Shown piece after piece: positions 8,814-17,602 of a stretch of DNA of 64,000 bases. Source of the DNA: Shuttleworthella satelles DSM 14600 (GTDB lineage Bacteria; Bacillota; Clostridia; Lachnospirales; Lachnospiraceae); contig NZ_GG665867.1 in NCBI RefSeq assembly GCF_000160115.1, positions 62,001 to 126,000 of the forward strand, given 5' to 3'. The notes under the pieces were generated by a model. The model was not told the DNA's origin, ran no database searches, and saw nothing but the letters and a program-made list of their open reading frames with translations. How positions within the stretch are numbered: the stretch's first letter is position 1; every line of letters starts with the position of its first letter. The position numbers and the translations under genes are program-made.

Positions 8814-9200
8814 ATGAAAATGCAGGAATCGGCCCAGGATTACTTAGAATCCATTCTCATCCTCTCCCAGAAGCAGGACTATGTCCGCGCCACTGACATC
8901 TGCGCCTATTTCGGATATGCCAGAGCAACCGTCTCCGTCTTCATGAAGCAGCTCAGAGAGAACGGTTACGTCAGCATGGATGAACACAAGCATATCAGCC
9001 TGACTGAGGCCGGCCGCCAGGTCGCCGTCGAGATGTATGAGCGCCACAAGTTTCTCTCCGCCTTCTTCGAGAGCATCGGCGTCCCGGAGGAGATCGCCGT
9101 TCGAGACGCCTGCCGCATGGAGCACTATATCTCCGCTGACACCTTCAAGGCTCTCAAGGAACACTTCGGCACATCCGCGGAAATAGAAGTCGGGAAATAA
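8814..9200 (+). CDS. DtxR/MntR-family metal-dependent transcriptional regulator
   Basis: A 128-residue repressor with an N-terminal winged helix (residues ~5-65, recognition segment ARATVSVFMKQL) and the metal-binding dimerisation domain (HKFL near 78, DACRMEHYIS with C100, E103 and H104). Cys at position 100 is the DtxR/IdeR arrangement; MntR has Glu there, which hints at iron rather than manganese. The SH3-like third domain is absent, as in many Firmicutes. The ATG at 8814 follows AAGGGGTG; a reading from 8469 would be all non-conserved. It is one of few plus-strand genes. The feo promoter palindrome is a likely target. Confidence 0.92.
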   Translation: MKMQESAQDYLESILILSQKQDYVRATDICAYFGYARATVSVFMKQLRENGYVSMDEHKHISLTEAGRQVAVEMYERHKFLSAFFESIGVPEEIAVRDACRMEHYISADTFKALKEHFGTSAEIEVGK

Positions 9201-9253
9201 GATTCCCGGGATAAAAGCTGTTCATAGGACAGCGTCTTTGTCAGACGGAATAT

Positions 9254-9289
9254 TTGAGAAGGCCCCTGCGATCGCAGGGGCCTTCTCAA
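9254..9289. terminator. Bidirectional terminator (36-bp perfect palindrome)
   Basis: Positions 9254-9289 read identically on both strands (core GGCCCCTGCGATCGCAGGGGCC flanked by GAGAA/TTCTC and TT/AA). The hairpin lies between the convergent DtxR-type gene and pyk, and can end transcripts from both sides. Confidence 0.8.
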
Positions 9290-9342
9290 TATCGATTGCA
9301 TATTACAGAAGTTTTCAGAACAGATACATAATCAGGCAAAAT

Positions 9343-10785
9343 TTATCTGGCCTGGTGTACCTTAAGCAGATTGGTCTTGCCCTCGACAGCCAGGGGAAGG
9401 CCCGCGGTAACAACCGCCAGCTGATCCTTCTCCATCAAATTCGCCCGGACCGCAGCCTCGACGGCATCATCAAGCAGTCTGTCAATATCGCTCTCGGTCT
9501 CAATCATGACAGGTGTCACGCCCCAGTAGAGGTTCATCTGTCTCATGACCTGCTTATCGGTACAGCAGGCAATAATCGGATTGGCCGGACGGAATTTGGA
9601 AATCTGTGTGCAGGAATGACCGGATTTCGTCACATTGATGATGGCTACAGCGTCGATATCAGCGGCCAGCGTGCAGGCCGTATGGGCAATCGACAGGGCG
9701 ACCCCGTCCTCTTCCTTAGCCTCGATCGCTGATACGCCGCGCTCTTTCAGACGGGCCTTGTAATTGATATCTTGTTCCGTGCGCACACAGATCCGGGCCA
9801 TGGTTTTCACTGCCTGGACCGGATAGTTACCGGCTGCTGTCTCACCGGAGAGCATCACAGCCGATGTCCCGTCAAATACGGCATTGGCCACATCTCCCGC
9901 CTCGGCCCTGGTCGGTCTCGGATGAGTAATCATGGAGTCCAGCATCTGCGTTGCCGTGACAACCAACTTCCCCTTGAAGAGGGTCTTCTTGATAATCTCC
10001 TTCTGAAGGATCGGGACATCCTCCAGGGGGATCTCAACACCCATGTCTCCACGGGCCACCATAATACCGTCACAGGCGTCAATAATCGCGTCGATATTGG
10101 AAACGCCCTGGTTGGATTCAATCTTCGCAATAATCTTGATATTGTCTCCCCCATGCTCATGAAGGATCTTCTTGATCTCCAGGATGTCTTCCGCTGTGCG
10201 GGTAAAGGAAGCCGCAATAAAATCGAAGCCCTCCTGGCAGCCAAAGATCAGATCGGATCTGTCCTGCTCTGACAGATAATCCATGGTCAGGTCCACATTG
10301 GGAACATTGACCCCCTTCCGATTCGACACCGGTCCGCCGTTTAAGACTCTGCAGGTAATATCGGTATCGGTCAGCCCGGTAACCTCAAGTTCCACCAGGC
10401 CATCATCGATCAGGATATGGGACCCGACCTCGACATCTTTGGGCAGATCCCGATAGGAAACCGTGACAATCTCATTCGTTCCCTCAACCTGGCGGGTCGT
10501 AAGCGTAAAGGTCTGGCCATCCTCGAGCATCACCTTCCGGTCTCTGAAGTCCCGAAGACGAATCTCCGGCCCCTTGGTATCCAGCAGGGCCGCAACGGGC
10601 AGGTGCAGCCTGTGCCTGATCTCACGAAGCTTGACCAGACGTCCCAGCTGCTCCTCGTGATCTCCATGGGAGAAATTAAAGCGGGCGACGTTCATACCGG
10701 CCCTGACCAGTTCCTCCATCACCCCATCCCTGTCAGTGGATGGTCCCATGGTACAGATGATTTTCGTCTTGCGCTTGTAATCCAT
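9343..10785 (-). CDS. pyk: Pyruvate kinase
   Basis: Final ATP-forming step of glycolysis: phosphoenolpyruvate and ADP to pyruvate. The 480 residues cover the barrel with inserted beta domain and the C-terminal allosteric domain. Landmarks are KIICTMGPS, NFSHGDHEEQ, LLDTKGPEIR, IIAKIESNQGV, MVARGDMGVE and MLDSMITHPRPTRAE. It lacks the extra PEP-utiliser domain that lengthens Bacillus Pyk to about 585. GGAG lies upstream of the ATG. It follows arcC by 120 bp with repeats in between, and ends at the shared palindromic terminator. Confidence 0.98.
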   Translation of the reverse strand: MDYKRKTKIICTMGPSTDRDGVMEELVRAGMNVARFNFSHGDHEEQLGRLVKLREIRHRLHLPVAALLDTKGPEIRLRDFRDRKVMLEDGQTFTLTTRQVEGTNEIVTVSYRDLPKDVEVGSHILIDDGLVELEVTGLTDTDITCRVLNGGPVSNRKGVNVPNVDLTMDYLSEQDRSDLIFGCQEGFDFIAASFTRTAEDILEIKKILHEHGGDNIKIIAKIESNQGVSNIDAIIDACDGIMVARGDMGVEIPLEDVPILQKEIIKKTLFKGKLVVTATQMLDSMITHPRPTRAEAGDVANAVFDGTSAVMLSGETAAGNYPVQAVKTMARICVRTEQDINYKARLKERGVSAIEAKEEDGVALSIAHTACTLAADIDAVAIINVTKSGHSCTQISKFRPANPIIACCTDKQVMRQMNLYWGVTPVMIETESDIDRLLDDAVEAAVRANLMEKDQLAVVTAGLPLAVEGKTNLLKVHQAR

Positions 10786-10812
10786 GAAAAATTCTCCTTC
10801 TCTCTATTCTCT

Positions 10813-10898
10813 ATTGCCCTGACGCGCGTAGATCCTCACGCCCTCATGGCGACGATCGCTTTTTGGTCAACGATTGCCTTGACGCGCGTGAATCCTCA
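10813..10898. repeat. Direct repeat between arcC and pyk
   Basis: ATTGCCYTGACGCGCGTR-type segments of 26 bp, ending in ATCCTCA, occur at 10813 and 10873, exactly 60 bp apart with three mismatches. They lie immediately after the arcC stop codon. Confidence 0.6.
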
Positions 10899-10905
10899 TG
10901 GGCAA

Positions 10906-11838
10906 TCACTTTCCGATCATCGTCCCTCTCTGTCCCGCGATGGTCTTCTCCTGACCCTTCAGCCGCGTGATCAAAACCTTGCGAATGGCGGAATCCCCGA
11001 TAAACTCAATGGCAGCCCGGATCTTAGGGAGCATATCGTCCGCGCCGAACATCCCCTGGTCCGCATATCTCGCGGCGTCCTCAACGCTGAGATAATCCAG
11101 CGCCTGCTCCTGCTCTGTTCCGAAATGAAGACAGACCTTGTCGACAGAGGTCAGAATCACCAGCATATCCGCGTCTACCGTCTGCGCCAAAAGTCCCGCC
11201 GCGGTATCCTTCTCAATGACAGCAGAGGCTCCCTTGAGGTCCTGCCCTTGCTCCAAAACCGGGATTCCGCCGCCGCCGCAGGCAATCACGAGCTGATCCG
11301 CCTCCAGAAGCGCGTTGATAGCGTCTGCCTCCACAATATCTATGGGCCTCGGCGTTGCCACAATGCGGCGATATCCGCCGTCAACCGCCACAATATGATT
11401 GCCCTTCTTCTCCTGTGCCCTGGCCTCTTCCTCATTCAGGACGCGGCCGATCACCTTGCTGGGATGGTAGAAGGCCTCATCATAGGGATCCACCGTCATC
11501 TGCGTCAGAAGCGTGACGACATTCTTATAAATACCCCTGCGATTCAGTTCGCCCCGGATGGCATTCTGCAGATCGAAGCCGATATAACCCTGGCTCATGG
11601 CGGAGGCAACAGACATGGGCGTGGAGGTATACTCGCTGTGATTCTTGGAGAACTCATTCATGGCCGCGTGAATCATGCCAACCTGAGGACCGTTGGAGTG
11701 CGTGATCACCACCTGATAGTCCTTCTCGATGAACTCGGCGATTGCCCTTGCCGTCTTGACCGTCGCCTCCTTCTGCTCCGGCAGAGTGGTTCCAAGCGCC
11801 TCATGTCCCAGGGCAATGGCAATTCTCTTTTTCTTCAT
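10906..11838 (-). CDS. arcC: Carbamate kinase
   Basis: Converts carbamoyl phosphate and ADP to ATP, CO2 and ammonia, the last step of arginine deiminase or related pathways. The 310 residues have the amino-acid-kinase fold with THSNGPQVG, VDPYDEAF, KPIGRV-like KVIGRVL, VDGGYRRIV and CGGGGIPV. The N-terminal glycine motif reads ALGHEALG where many ArcC proteins have ALGGNALL; the rest is normal. The ATG at 11836-11838 has GGGAGG upstream. No arcA or arcB is nearby, so the source of carbamoyl phosphate is not shown. An extended -10 (TGCTATTCT) lies about 40 bp upstream. Confidence 0.93.
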   Translation of the reverse strand: MKKKRIAIALGHEALGTTLPEQKEATVKTARAIAEFIEKDYQVVITHSNGPQVGMIHAAMNEFSKNHSEYTSTPMSVASAMSQGYIGFDLQNAIRGELNRRGIYKNVVTLLTQMTVDPYDEAFYHPSKVIGRVLNEEEARAQEKKGNHIVAVDGGYRRIVATPRPIDIVEADAINALLEADQLVIACGGGGIPVLEQGQDLKGASAVIEKDTAAGLLAQTVDADMLVILTSVDKVCLHFGTEQEQALDYLSVEDAARYADQGMFGADDMLPKIRAAIEFIGDSAIRKVLITRLKGQEKTIAGQRGTMIGK

Positions 11839-11965
11839 TGCGTACCTCCCATTTCGCATGAAAACTTGTCCCTAGAATAGCATATCCGGGGCTCTTTTAC
11901 TATGTAAAAAGAAATCCCCGATGCGGCCCGATGCGGCAAAAATACCTTAGTACGGTTCCGTGCGG

Positions 11966-12020
11966 CAAAAAGAAGTCCTGACACACGCGGCGGCCCGGCC
12001 GAACATGTATCGGGACTTCT
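11966..12020 (-). terminator. Terminator of the htrA-type gene
   Basis: On the minus strand a 17-bp arm (12004-12020, starting AGAAGTCC) pairs with 11971-11987 with one mismatch and two G-U pairs. The loop is GC-rich and TTTT follows. It lies 60 bp after the protease gene. Confidence 0.75.
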
Positions 12021-12079
12021 CTTCATCTCTTGATCTTCTGTCTTTTTCGCCGTCAGCTGGCCCTGCGCGCGCTGCTCAT

Positions 12080-13969
12080 CTACTGCACCGTCGCCAGAGT
12101 CACTGTCACTGTCTTGCTCTTATAGTTGTCCGCGCGGGAGGCATAGCGAATCTTGATCTGGTCGCCGGCCTTTTTGCCGCTGATCAGGCTCTTAAGATCC
12201 TGCATACTCCCTATGCTGCTGTCATCCACCCCGGTAATGATGTCTCCCTTGGCGAGTCCGGCCTGCTGGGCAGGACTTCCCTCGCTCACCCTGGAGATAT
12301 AAATGCCCGCGGGTACATTGTACTGAGACGCCTGGCTGGAGCTGATGTCAGCCCCGGCGATCCCAAGATAAGTGCTTCCGGAGGGAAGACTGCCGGCGGA
12401 TGAATCCCCTGAGCTGTTGCCGGATGAATTTCCGGAATTGGATCCCTTAGACGAGTCGCTGCTGGTCTTGCTTCCATTTTGCATCAGGTCATCGATGATG
12501 GTCTTGGCCTGAGAGATCGGGATGGCATAGCCCATTCCCTCAACGGAAGTGTCGGAGTACTTGGCGGACACAATGCCGATAACCTGGCCGTTGCTGTTTA
12601 AGAGAGCGCCGCCGGAGTTGCCAGGATTGACCGCCGCGTCCGTCTGGATCAACTTATTGCTGATCTTGTTCCCAGAGTCGTCCTTTAAGGTAACCTCTCT
12701 CTCCTTGGCCGAAATGACCCCTGTCGTCACAGACTGGCCGTAACCGAGGGCATTGCCGATGACAATGGCGGCCTGACCGACCTTGGCAGAATCAGAATCC
12801 CCGAGCGTCGCTATCTTAATCGCGGACACAGTAGAAGAATCCATGTCAGAGGTCTTGACCTTGACCACCGCCAGATCGTGCTGGGCATCCACTCCAACCA
12901 CCTGGGCGGCTGCCGTTTTGCCGTCCACGAATGTAATCGTCAGCTCACTGCTGTTGGCGACGACGTGATTATTGGTCGCGATATAGGTATAGGCGTCATC
13001 CTGAGAGACGATGATCCCTGAGCCGGCGGAGGTGGACTCCTTGTTCTGGCTCTGGCCAAAGATGCTCCGATACTGCTCAATGGACACATTGGTCACCTGG
13101 ACAATAGCCGGCATGACATTAGCGGCAATCGTAGCCACGTCCGTCGTTCCTCCATCCGTCACCACTGTCTGTGACAGGGGCCCGGAAGAGGAATTGACAC
13201 TGGCTGCCGTCCGCGTCTTGCCGCTGATTTTGCCTGTCAGATAATTGGTCCCGGAGAATACCAGGCTGGCCACCAGGCCAAAGACCACGGCGGCTGCGAC
13301 CAGCCGCCTCCAAAAGCCCTCTTTCTTGCTCCTGGCATGCATATTGCGGGCGCCGATCCCCTCGGTGCCTCCGGAAAAGGAGGGCCCGCGGTAGCTGTCT
13401 TCTGTCTGCCTGTCTGCCTCTCTGCTCCGGTAGCTTCCCTGCCCCTGCTGCCAGTTATACCGGGGCTGCTCGTCATACTCCTGCTGTGATCCGATATCGG
13501 CCTGACTGCCGTAAGATTCCTGCTGAGACCCCATATCGGCCTGGCCCTCGTTAGATCCCTGCTGAGATCCCATATCGGCCTGGCTGCCGTAAGATTCCTG
13601 CTGAGACCCCATATCGGCCTGGCCCTCGTTAGATCCCTGCTGAGATCCCATATCGGCCTGGCTCTCGTAAGTTCCCTGTTGAGACCCCATATCGGCTTGA
13701 CTCTCATAAGACTCCTGAGACCCTTCGACACCTGTTCCGTCTGTCTCTACCTGCCCTGCCTGCAAATCCTCCTGTCCGAAAGAGGACGCCTCCGAATCAA
13801 CAAACTGCGGGTCAACAGACTGCGGATCAACAGTCTCGTGGATCGACGCCTCCTCTCTCACCGGCACTGACGCACTGCTGTCCTCCTCATGCGCTGACAC
13901 AGGCGCCTGACCATCAGAGCCGATCCAGTCTGTCCGGCGCTCTCCGTTTTCTCTCTCCATATCAGCCAT
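12080..13969 (-). CDS. HtrA/DegP-type serine protease with repetitive N-terminal extension
   Basis: Membrane-anchored quality-control protease. Of 629 residues, the first ~215 form an acidic, Gln/Ser-rich cytoplasmic region with six 13-residue repeats (residues 85-163, consensus around GSQADMGSQQ). One membrane helix follows (about 222-240), then a trypsin-like domain with H335 (TNNHVV), D365 (HDLAVV) and S452 (GNSGGA), a Ser/Gly/Asn linker, and a C-terminal PDZ domain (about 535-629). The protease would face the cell exterior. GAGG precedes the ATG. An N-terminal extension of this size and repetition is unusual; most Firmicute HtrA proteins have 50-100 residues before the helix. Confidence 0.95.
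   Translation of the reverse strand: MADMERENGERRTDWIGSDGQAPVSAHEEDSSASVPVREEASIHETVDPQSVDPQFVDSEASSFGQEDLQAGQVETDGTGVEGSQESYESQADMGSQQGTYESQADMGSQQGSNEGQADMGSQQESYGSQADMGSQQGSNEGQADMGSQQESYGSQADIGSQQEYDEQPRYNWQQGQGSYRSREADRQTEDSYRGPSFSGGTEGIGARNMHARSKKEGFWRRLVAAAVVFGLVASLVFSGTNYLTGKISGKTRTAASVNSSSGPLSQTVVTDGGTTDVATIAANVMPAIVQVTNVSIEQYRSIFGQSQNKESTSAGSGIIVSQDDAYTYIATNNHVVANSSELTITFVDGKTAAAQVVGVDAQHDLAVVKVKTSDMDSSTVSAIKIATLGDSDSAKVGQAAIVIGNALGYGQSVTTGVISAKEREVTLKDDSGNKISNKLIQTDAAVNPGNSGGALLNSNGQVIGIVSAKYSDTSVEGMGYAIPISQAKTIIDDLMQNGSKTSSDSSKGSNSGNSSGNSSGDSSAGSLPSGSTYLGIAGADISSSQASQYNVPAGIYISRVSEGSPAQQAGLAKGDIITGVDDSSIGSMQDLKSLISGKKAGDQIKIRYASRADNYKSKTVTVTLATVQ
13481..13717. repeat. In-frame 39-bp tandem repeats in the protease gene
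   Basis: Six 39-bp units encode the 13-residue repeats. Two adjacent 78-bp pairs are nearly identical at DNA level, which suggests recent duplication. The count may vary between strains. Confidence 0.8.
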
Positions 13970-14081
13970 AGATCAAATCCTCATCTTTCTCACGATATTT
14001 TCTACCTGTTTTTCATCTTACGTATCATTTGTGTCTTATTCGTGTTCAAACAAATAAGTAATAATAACATTTCCTGTCAGG

Positions 14082-14124
14082 AAAATAAAAAGGCCCTGCA
14101 GGCACTCAGCCTGCACTGCCTCTT
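14082..14124 (-). terminator. Terminator at the end of the surface-polysaccharide cluster
   Basis: On the minus strand GGCAGTGCAGGC, loop TGAGT, GCCTGCAGGGCC, then TTTTTATTTT. It lies 65 bp after the last gene of the cluster. The remaining 13970-14081 is AT-rich and probably holds the promoter of the protease gene; no clear consensus is visible. Confidence 0.75.
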
Positions 14125-14189
14125 TCCATGCCCTATTTTGAACAAATCCCCCTCGATCGCCTGTTCGCGCAAATTCATCCGCAGATCTC

Positions 14190-14732
14190 CTATTCCTTTT
14201 TAAATGCCCAGAACTTATTAATGACAAAGTTGAGCGGTACGCTGATCAGGAGGTTGATCAGGGGAGCGATAAATTCAGAGATCCCTATGATTCTGACCCA
14301 CAGGATCAAAAGAAATGTATTCAAAAACAATCCCGTAAAAGAATACGATATATAGGTCTTTAAGAGAGATTTCCAGACAGATCTCGTCTCTCCTTCCCCC
14401 AGCTTGAAGACCATTTTATTGTTCCAGTAATAGGACCAGGCCACACTGAGGATAAAGGCCACGACCTGAGCCAGTAAATAATCTGCCCGGCCAAACCAGC
14501 CCAGGATTCGAAAGAGAATCAGCGCCCCCGTGTAGAGCAGATAAGACAGGAGGGTGTTGCTCACTCCCACAATGCCAAACTTTACAAATTGCAAACAGGT
14601 GTTGACCGTATTCTCACTCAGCTCTCGATGAAAGATATGACAGAGTATCCCCAGTGCAAATCTCACAGCAACTTCAACGGCCTGCCAGAGGCCCCTGCCC
14701 GCTTTTTGCGATGACTGTTTTTCTGAACTCAT
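14190..14732 (-). CDS. GtrA-family membrane protein (flippase candidate)
   Basis: A 180-residue protein with four predicted membrane helices and the GtrA family layout (FGIVGVSNTLLSYLLYTGAL, then WNNKMVFKLGEG). GtrA proteins are thought to flip polyprenyl-phosphate-linked sugars across the membrane. Its start overlaps the reductase gene by 4 bp (ATGA), which suggests translational coupling to CDP-sugar synthesis. With a CsbB/GtrB-like enzyme (20854) and a YfhO-type protein (21764) it completes a three-part glycosylation set. Last gene before the terminator. Confidence 0.85.
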   Translation of the reverse strand: MSSEKQSSQKAGRGLWQAVEVAVRFALGILCHIFHRELSENTVNTCLQFVKFGIVGVSNTLLSYLLYTGALILFRILGWFGRADYLLAQVVAFILSVAWSYYWNNKMVFKLGEGETRSVWKSLLKTYISYSFTGLFLNTFLLILWVRIIGISEFIAPLINLLISVPLNFVINKFWAFKKE

Positions 14733-15640
14733 CTGCTCTTCTCCAAGGTCTTTCGGATCCCCTCCGAAAAAGATGTCACCGGTTTCCAGCCTGTATCCCG
14801 GGTCAATTCAGATATATCCGCCAGCAAATACATGGGCTGATGCGGATAATATTCCTTCCTGCCGAAACCCAGCTCTACATTCGGATTGACCGCATCCCTC
14901 AAGTCCCGAATATAGTCCGCCAGGTGCCTGCCGCAACCACTTCCCAGCGGATAGACCTTACCGTTCACACCGCTGTCTGCAATCCTCAGGATCGCCTCTG
15001 CGGCATCCTCGCTGTAAAGATAATCCCAGGTCTGTTCACAGGGCGTCAGATCCGGTGTCTGCCCGCTCTGAATGCAATCGATCAAGTAGGCGATCAGGGT
15101 CTGTTTTCCCTGGCCCGGTCCGTAGACACTCAAAATGCGAACCCAGTTCGACTCCATGCCCAAAGACCGGCAGAGCATCATGGCCAGCTTCCCGGAGGCA
15201 AACTTGGCAATCCCATAGCCGCTTTGCGGATTTACTGCCAGATCTCCCGTCAAAGGAGAAGATTGTACTCCGTATTCCGCCTGCGAGCCGGCACCAATGA
15301 ACTTGCGGCAGCCCAGCCGATGGGCCAGATGCACGGCGTCAAGCGTATATTGAATGTTGCGCATCTGCAGATCGGCATCGTCTCTGCCCGCCCCGCTTGT
15401 CGCATCCCAGGCCAGGTGAATGAAGACATCATAGGATTCGTCAAGGGACAGGGACCCGTATTCATCCAGATTGCACTCCAGCACCTTCAAGCGCTCACTG
15501 TCCGGCAGGTTCGACAGCCTCTTCGTGTTGCGGTGCACAATACAGGTCACTTCATCCCCATCCTGGATCTTGCGGCAGACAATCGCTCTGCCAATCATAC
15601 CTGTCGCACCGCTAATGATGATTTTTTCCCTGGACTCCAT
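14729..15640 (-). CDS. NAD(P)-dependent epimerase/reductase (extended SDR), CDP-sugar pathway
   Basis: A 303-residue extended short-chain dehydrogenase/reductase. The nucleotide motif is SGATGMIGR (residues 10-18); YGIAK (about 142-146) is the catalytic YxxxK, with GAGSQAEYG just before it. Lying directly after the TPP enzyme and rfbFGH, it probably reduces a CDP-linked keto sugar or the side-chain ketone of a branched sugar (the YerF role in Yersinia); abequose or paratose synthase-like activity is the alternative. It starts 3 bp after the preceding stop and shares ATGA with the following gtrA-type gene. Confidence 0.8.
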   Translation of the reverse strand: MESREKIIISGATGMIGRAIVCRKIQDGDEVTCIVHRNTKRLSNLPDSERLKVLECNLDEYGSLSLDESYDVFIHLAWDATSGAGRDDADLQMRNIQYTLDAVHLAHRLGCRKFIGAGSQAEYGVQSSPLTGDLAVNPQSGYGIAKFASGKLAMMLCRSLGMESNWVRILSVYGPGQGKQTLIAYLIDCIQSGQTPDLTPCEQTWDYLYSEDAAEAILRIADSGVNGKVYPLGSGCGRHLADYIRDLRDAVNPNVELGFGRKEYYPHQPMYLLADISELTRDTGWKPVTSFSEGIRKTLEKSR

Positions 15641-15643
15641 AAA

Positions 15644-17500
15644 TTACTCTTCCACCGGCTTGATATACATATTCTTCAAAAATTCTTCTCTCGGAAGGAA
15701 GGGCGCGAGATCCTCCAGCGGCGGACTTACCAGGGTCCCATCTTCCAAGCGCTTCGTCGAACTCTTGGGTTCAAAAATCTGTTCCGTGGATACAAAGATT
15801 TCAAAGAGAACCGGCCCATCGGTAGCCATCATCTTCTCATAGCCTTCTGCAAGCTGGGCATTGCTGTGAGCCTCCACATAGGGTATATCGAAAGCTGCCG
15901 CGATTTTACGGTACTCCGGGAAAGACAGATCATGGCTCTCCGGACCGATCCCGACCTTGGGTCTTCCCCCGAAGAGGTTGTTCTGGGTCTGCCGGATGGA
16001 GTGATACCCCTGATTATTGATCAGGACGATCTTGATCGGCAAATGATTCGTTGAAATCGTCTGCAATTCCTGCAGATTCATCATTATACTGCCGTCTCCC
16101 TCAAGACAGATCGTCATCTTCTGATCATGAGCCATGCATCCTCCGATGGCTGCCGGAAGTCCGTATCCCATACTTGCGATGGCATTGTTATTGAAGAAAC
16201 GGGTTCCCTTCTTGATAACCCAGCTCTGATGACCGGCCACACAGCAGGTACCGTTGCTCGTAATCACAAGAGTCCCCTCCGGAAGTCTCGAGCTAATGCT
16301 GTCAAATGCGGCATAGGCATTGGCAAAGCGGTCATTCTCTTCTCTGTGACGCGGGAGAACAACGGGATAATCCTTCTTCCAGTTCTCACAGATCTGTCTC
16401 CAGTCCGATGCGGCGCTGACAAGCTTGTCATTCCCCTCGCAGAGTGCATTGACTCTCTCAAAGAAATCCCCTGCATCCGCATGAATGGGCATCTCTACAT
16501 GAATGGTAGGCTTGCGAAGCTCTGCCGGATCCACATCCACCATAATGACTTCTGCTTCTCTTGCCCAGGTCTTCCAGTTATAGCCCACAACACGAATCGG
16601 GAGCCGATTTCCAACCGCCAGAACAAGATCTGCATTCTGCACCGCGAAATTGCCGGCCCGGTCTCCCATATTCCCGCCGCGCCCGCAGTAGAGCGGATGA
16701 TCCGTCTCAATCAGATCAATCGCATCCCAGTAGGTGACAACCGGAATTCCCAGTTTCTCAACGGCCTCCCGGAAAGCATCATAGCCTCCGGAGAGACGGA
16801 TCCCGTTGCCCGCATAAAGAACTGGCCTCTTCGCTGCACGAACTTTGTCCAAGACGGTCTGCACGGTCTCTGCGGATACCGGCGACGGCAGGTTCTGCGC
16901 CGCGTCATCCTCAGCCATCTCCTCCGGGCTGTAAGCGACAAGATCATCCGTCTCGATGATTCCCCCCTGATAATTGACGGGAATATCAAGCCATACCGGT
17001 CCCGGTCTTCCGGTCGTTGCAAGGTGGAGAGCTCTCTCAAGGTCATGGCGGATGGTCCTGGGATCCTCTATCATCTTGGCAAACTTGCACATGTTGGATA
17101 CGGACTTGGTAATATCATATTCCTGATCCCCGACTGCGCGCAGATGATAGCCCTGCGTAAACTGCTCATTATATCTGGCAGTCGTGTCATAACGCACCTG
17201 TCCGGAGATGATAAGCATGGGGATCGAATCCAGCCATCCGCCGACCACGCCGGTAATCGCATTGGTACCGCCGGGGCCTGTGGTAACGCAGAGCAGGGCT
17301 GGTCTGTTATTCCATCTGGCATAGGCTTCTGCGGCAATCGCACTCCCCTGTTCATTGTGGTTATAAATGCTCTTCAGGCCCGGATGATGCCCAAAGGCAT
17401 CATTCAAATGCATCGCGCCGCCGCCGGTCACCGTAAAGCAATTGCGAATGCCCCAATTCACCAGGTAATCTGCCACATAATCTGCTAATCTCTGCTTCAT
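15644..17500 (-). CDS. Thiamine-diphosphate enzyme of the acetolactate-synthase fold (YerE-like candidate)
   Basis: A 618-residue three-domain TPP enzyme. The catalytic Glu is in NHNEQGSA (about residue 50); the TPP/Mg motif is EGDGSIMMN, closed by NNQGYHS. The last ~55 residues are a short extension. In Yersinia, YerE is an acetolactate-synthase relative that adds a two-carbon unit from pyruvate to CDP-4-keto-3,6-dideoxyglucose to make yersiniose. Here the gene lies next to rfbFGH and a reductase and has no IlvN partner, so a branched-sugar role is favoured over branched-chain amino-acid synthesis. The ATG at 17498-17500 has AGAGGGAG upstream. Confidence 0.8.
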   Translation of the reverse strand: MKQRLADYVADYLVNWGIRNCFTVTGGGAMHLNDAFGHHPGLKSIYNHNEQGSAIAAEAYARWNNRPALLCVTTGPGGTNAITGVVGGWLDSIPMLIISGQVRYDTTARYNEQFTQGYHLRAVGDQEYDITKSVSNMCKFAKMIEDPRTIRHDLERALHLATTGRPGPVWLDIPVNYQGGIIETDDLVAYSPEEMAEDDAAQNLPSPVSAETVQTVLDKVRAAKRPVLYAGNGIRLSGGYDAFREAVEKLGIPVVTYWDAIDLIETDHPLYCGRGGNMGDRAGNFAVQNADLVLAVGNRLPIRVVGYNWKTWAREAEVIMVDVDPAELRKPTIHVEMPIHADAGDFFERVNALCEGNDKLVSAASDWRQICENWKKDYPVVLPRHREENDRFANAYAAFDSISSRLPEGTLVITSNGTCCVAGHQSWVIKKGTRFFNNNAIASMGYGLPAAIGGCMAHDQKMTICLEGDGSIMMNLQELQTISTNHLPIKIVLINNQGYHSIRQTQNNLFGGRPKVGIGPESHDLSFPEYRKIAAAFDIPYVEAHSNAQLAEGYEKMMATDGPVLFEIFVSTEQIFEPKSSTKRLEDGTLVSPPLEDLAPFLPREEFLKNMYIKPVEE

Positions 17501-17533
17501 TTTCACTCCCTCTAGATGCGTAAAATACAAGAC

Positions 17534-17560
17534 CGGCAGGCGGGATACACCGCCCTGCCG
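17534..17560 (-). other. Intercistronic stem-loop between the rfbH-type and TPP-enzyme genes
   Basis: CGGCAGGGCGG and CCCGCCTGCCG on the minus strand pair around a short loop, with a weak T-rich stretch (GTCTTGTATTTT) after it. It may cause partial termination or stabilise upstream mRNA, tuning the ratio of RfbH to the TPP enzyme. Confidence 0.45.
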
Positions 17561-17602
17561 ATAGACCGTCCCCAATAAAAGGCAACAGGGGACATCGTAT
17601 TT

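Noticed and set aside
12080-13969. Long plus-strand and out-of-frame readings across the protease repeats
   Set aside because: They follow from the periodic 39-bp units; only the minus-strand frame has catalytic motifs, a membrane helix and a start site.
15644-17500. Acetolactate synthase large subunit for isoleucine/valine synthesis
   Set aside because: No ilvN, ilvC or ilvD nearby; the gene lies between rfbH and an SDR in a sugar cluster, which favours the YerE-like role, though this is not proven.
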